A stretch of DNA of 64,000 bases from Methylovirgula sp. 4M-Z18. Its GTDB lineage: Bacteria > Pseudomonadota > Alphaproteobacteria > Rhizobiales > Beijerinckiaceae. The position numbers and the translations under genes were made by a program. How positions within the stretch are numbered: position 1 is the stretch's first letter; each line of letters begins with the position of its first letter. Positions 63,981-64,000 of this stretch are shown here, piece after piece. The stretch is from the NCBI RefSeq assembly GCF_037890675.1, contig NZ_CP149574.1:248001-312000 (forward strand), in the 5' to 3' direction. The notes beneath the pieces were generated by a model that made no database searches, was not told where the DNA came from, and saw only the letters and a list, made by a program, of their open reading frames with translations.

Positions 63981-64000
63981 ATGTATCCGTTCTCGTCATT
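63981..64000 (+). CDS. Possible start of next urt gene (urtB), cut by window edge
   Basis: ATG at 63981 opens a frame (MYPFSS) that runs off the window 58 bp after urtA. Position and strand fit urtB, the urea permease, but six codons are too few to prove it. A weak GC hairpin (GGCGG/CCGCC, about 63940-63960) lies between the genes and may lower read-through from urtA. Confidence 0.3.

Noticed and set aside
1-64000. CRISPR array, prophage, insertion sequence, rRNA or tRNA genes
   Set aside because: No regularly spaced repeats, transposase or integrase, phage structural genes, or RNA gene signatures were found on either strand.

Overview
This 64-kb window is chromosomal DNA from a GC-rich alphaproteobacterium, most likely of the order Hyphomicrobiales (Rhizobiales). 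The evidence is gene order typical of that group: etfB-etfA next to a 3-hydroxybutyryl-CoA dehydrogenase, a PduO-type adenosyltransferase followed by a HIG1-type twin-membrane protein, purS-purQ-purL-bolA-grxD, tlpA divergent from argH, CycM cytochrome c, DUF2794 and TIGR02302 proteins, and two interspersed palindromic repeats of a kind common in this order. The genus cannot be fixed from the sequence alone. I see no phage, IS element, CRISPR array, rRNA or tRNA.

Layout. 1-1785 (minus): SPFH-domain protein, an unknown protein and a GNAT acetyltransferase that runs off the left edge. 1954-5577: emrB and emrA efflux genes, divergent from a TetR regulator. 5830-7739: exported RidA-like protein and asd. 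7795-10529 (minus): a second EmrAB-type pair. 10658-13894: glycosyltransferase and a CLC channel with CBS domains. 14004-21394: a catabolic run that reads as complete degradation of gamma-butyrobetaine/crotonobetaine/carnitine to glycine betaine (cdhC, cdhB, acyl-CoA dehydrogenase, ADP-forming CoA ligase, caiD, DMT transporter, carnitine dehydrogenase). 21452-29636: a third DHA2 exporter, kup, DUF2794, a structured untranslated RNA, htpG behind a heat-shock promoter, free-Met-sulfoxide reductase, HNH protein and a cupin. 29749-31776: arsenic operon arsR-arsC-aqpS-arsC.

32012-39856 (all minus): hbd, etfA/etfB, rhomboid protease, an M35-like metallopeptidase, PduO, a HIG1-type protein and TIGR02302. 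40011-44507: the PurSQL FGAM synthase genes with a lipoprotein gene inserted, then bolA and grxD. 44608-48316: macrodomain protein, then a divergent SoxR unit in which a SoxR box with a 19-bp-spacer promoter faces an SDR plus a divergent QueA paralogue, then an AraC/GyrI-like regulator. 48415-55196: tlpA/argH, glutaryl-CoA dehydrogenase, a vapBC toxin-antitoxin pair, pheA, kdsB and cycM. 55415-62396: yejABEF peptide (microcin C type) importer and deoB. 62529-63922: sigma-54 promoter and urtA, the start of a urea ABC transporter locus that leaves the window.

Several regulatory sites can be read directly: an RpoH-type promoter for htpG, a sigma-54 promoter for urtA, a SoxR box, an ArsR-type operator in what looks like a leaderless promoter, a vapBC operator-promoter and an emrA promoter with a probable TetR operator. 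The most novel items are the three-way-junction RNA upstream of htpG, the SoxR-controlled SDR/QueA-like pair, and the carnitine cluster that uses an ADP-forming CoA ligase.
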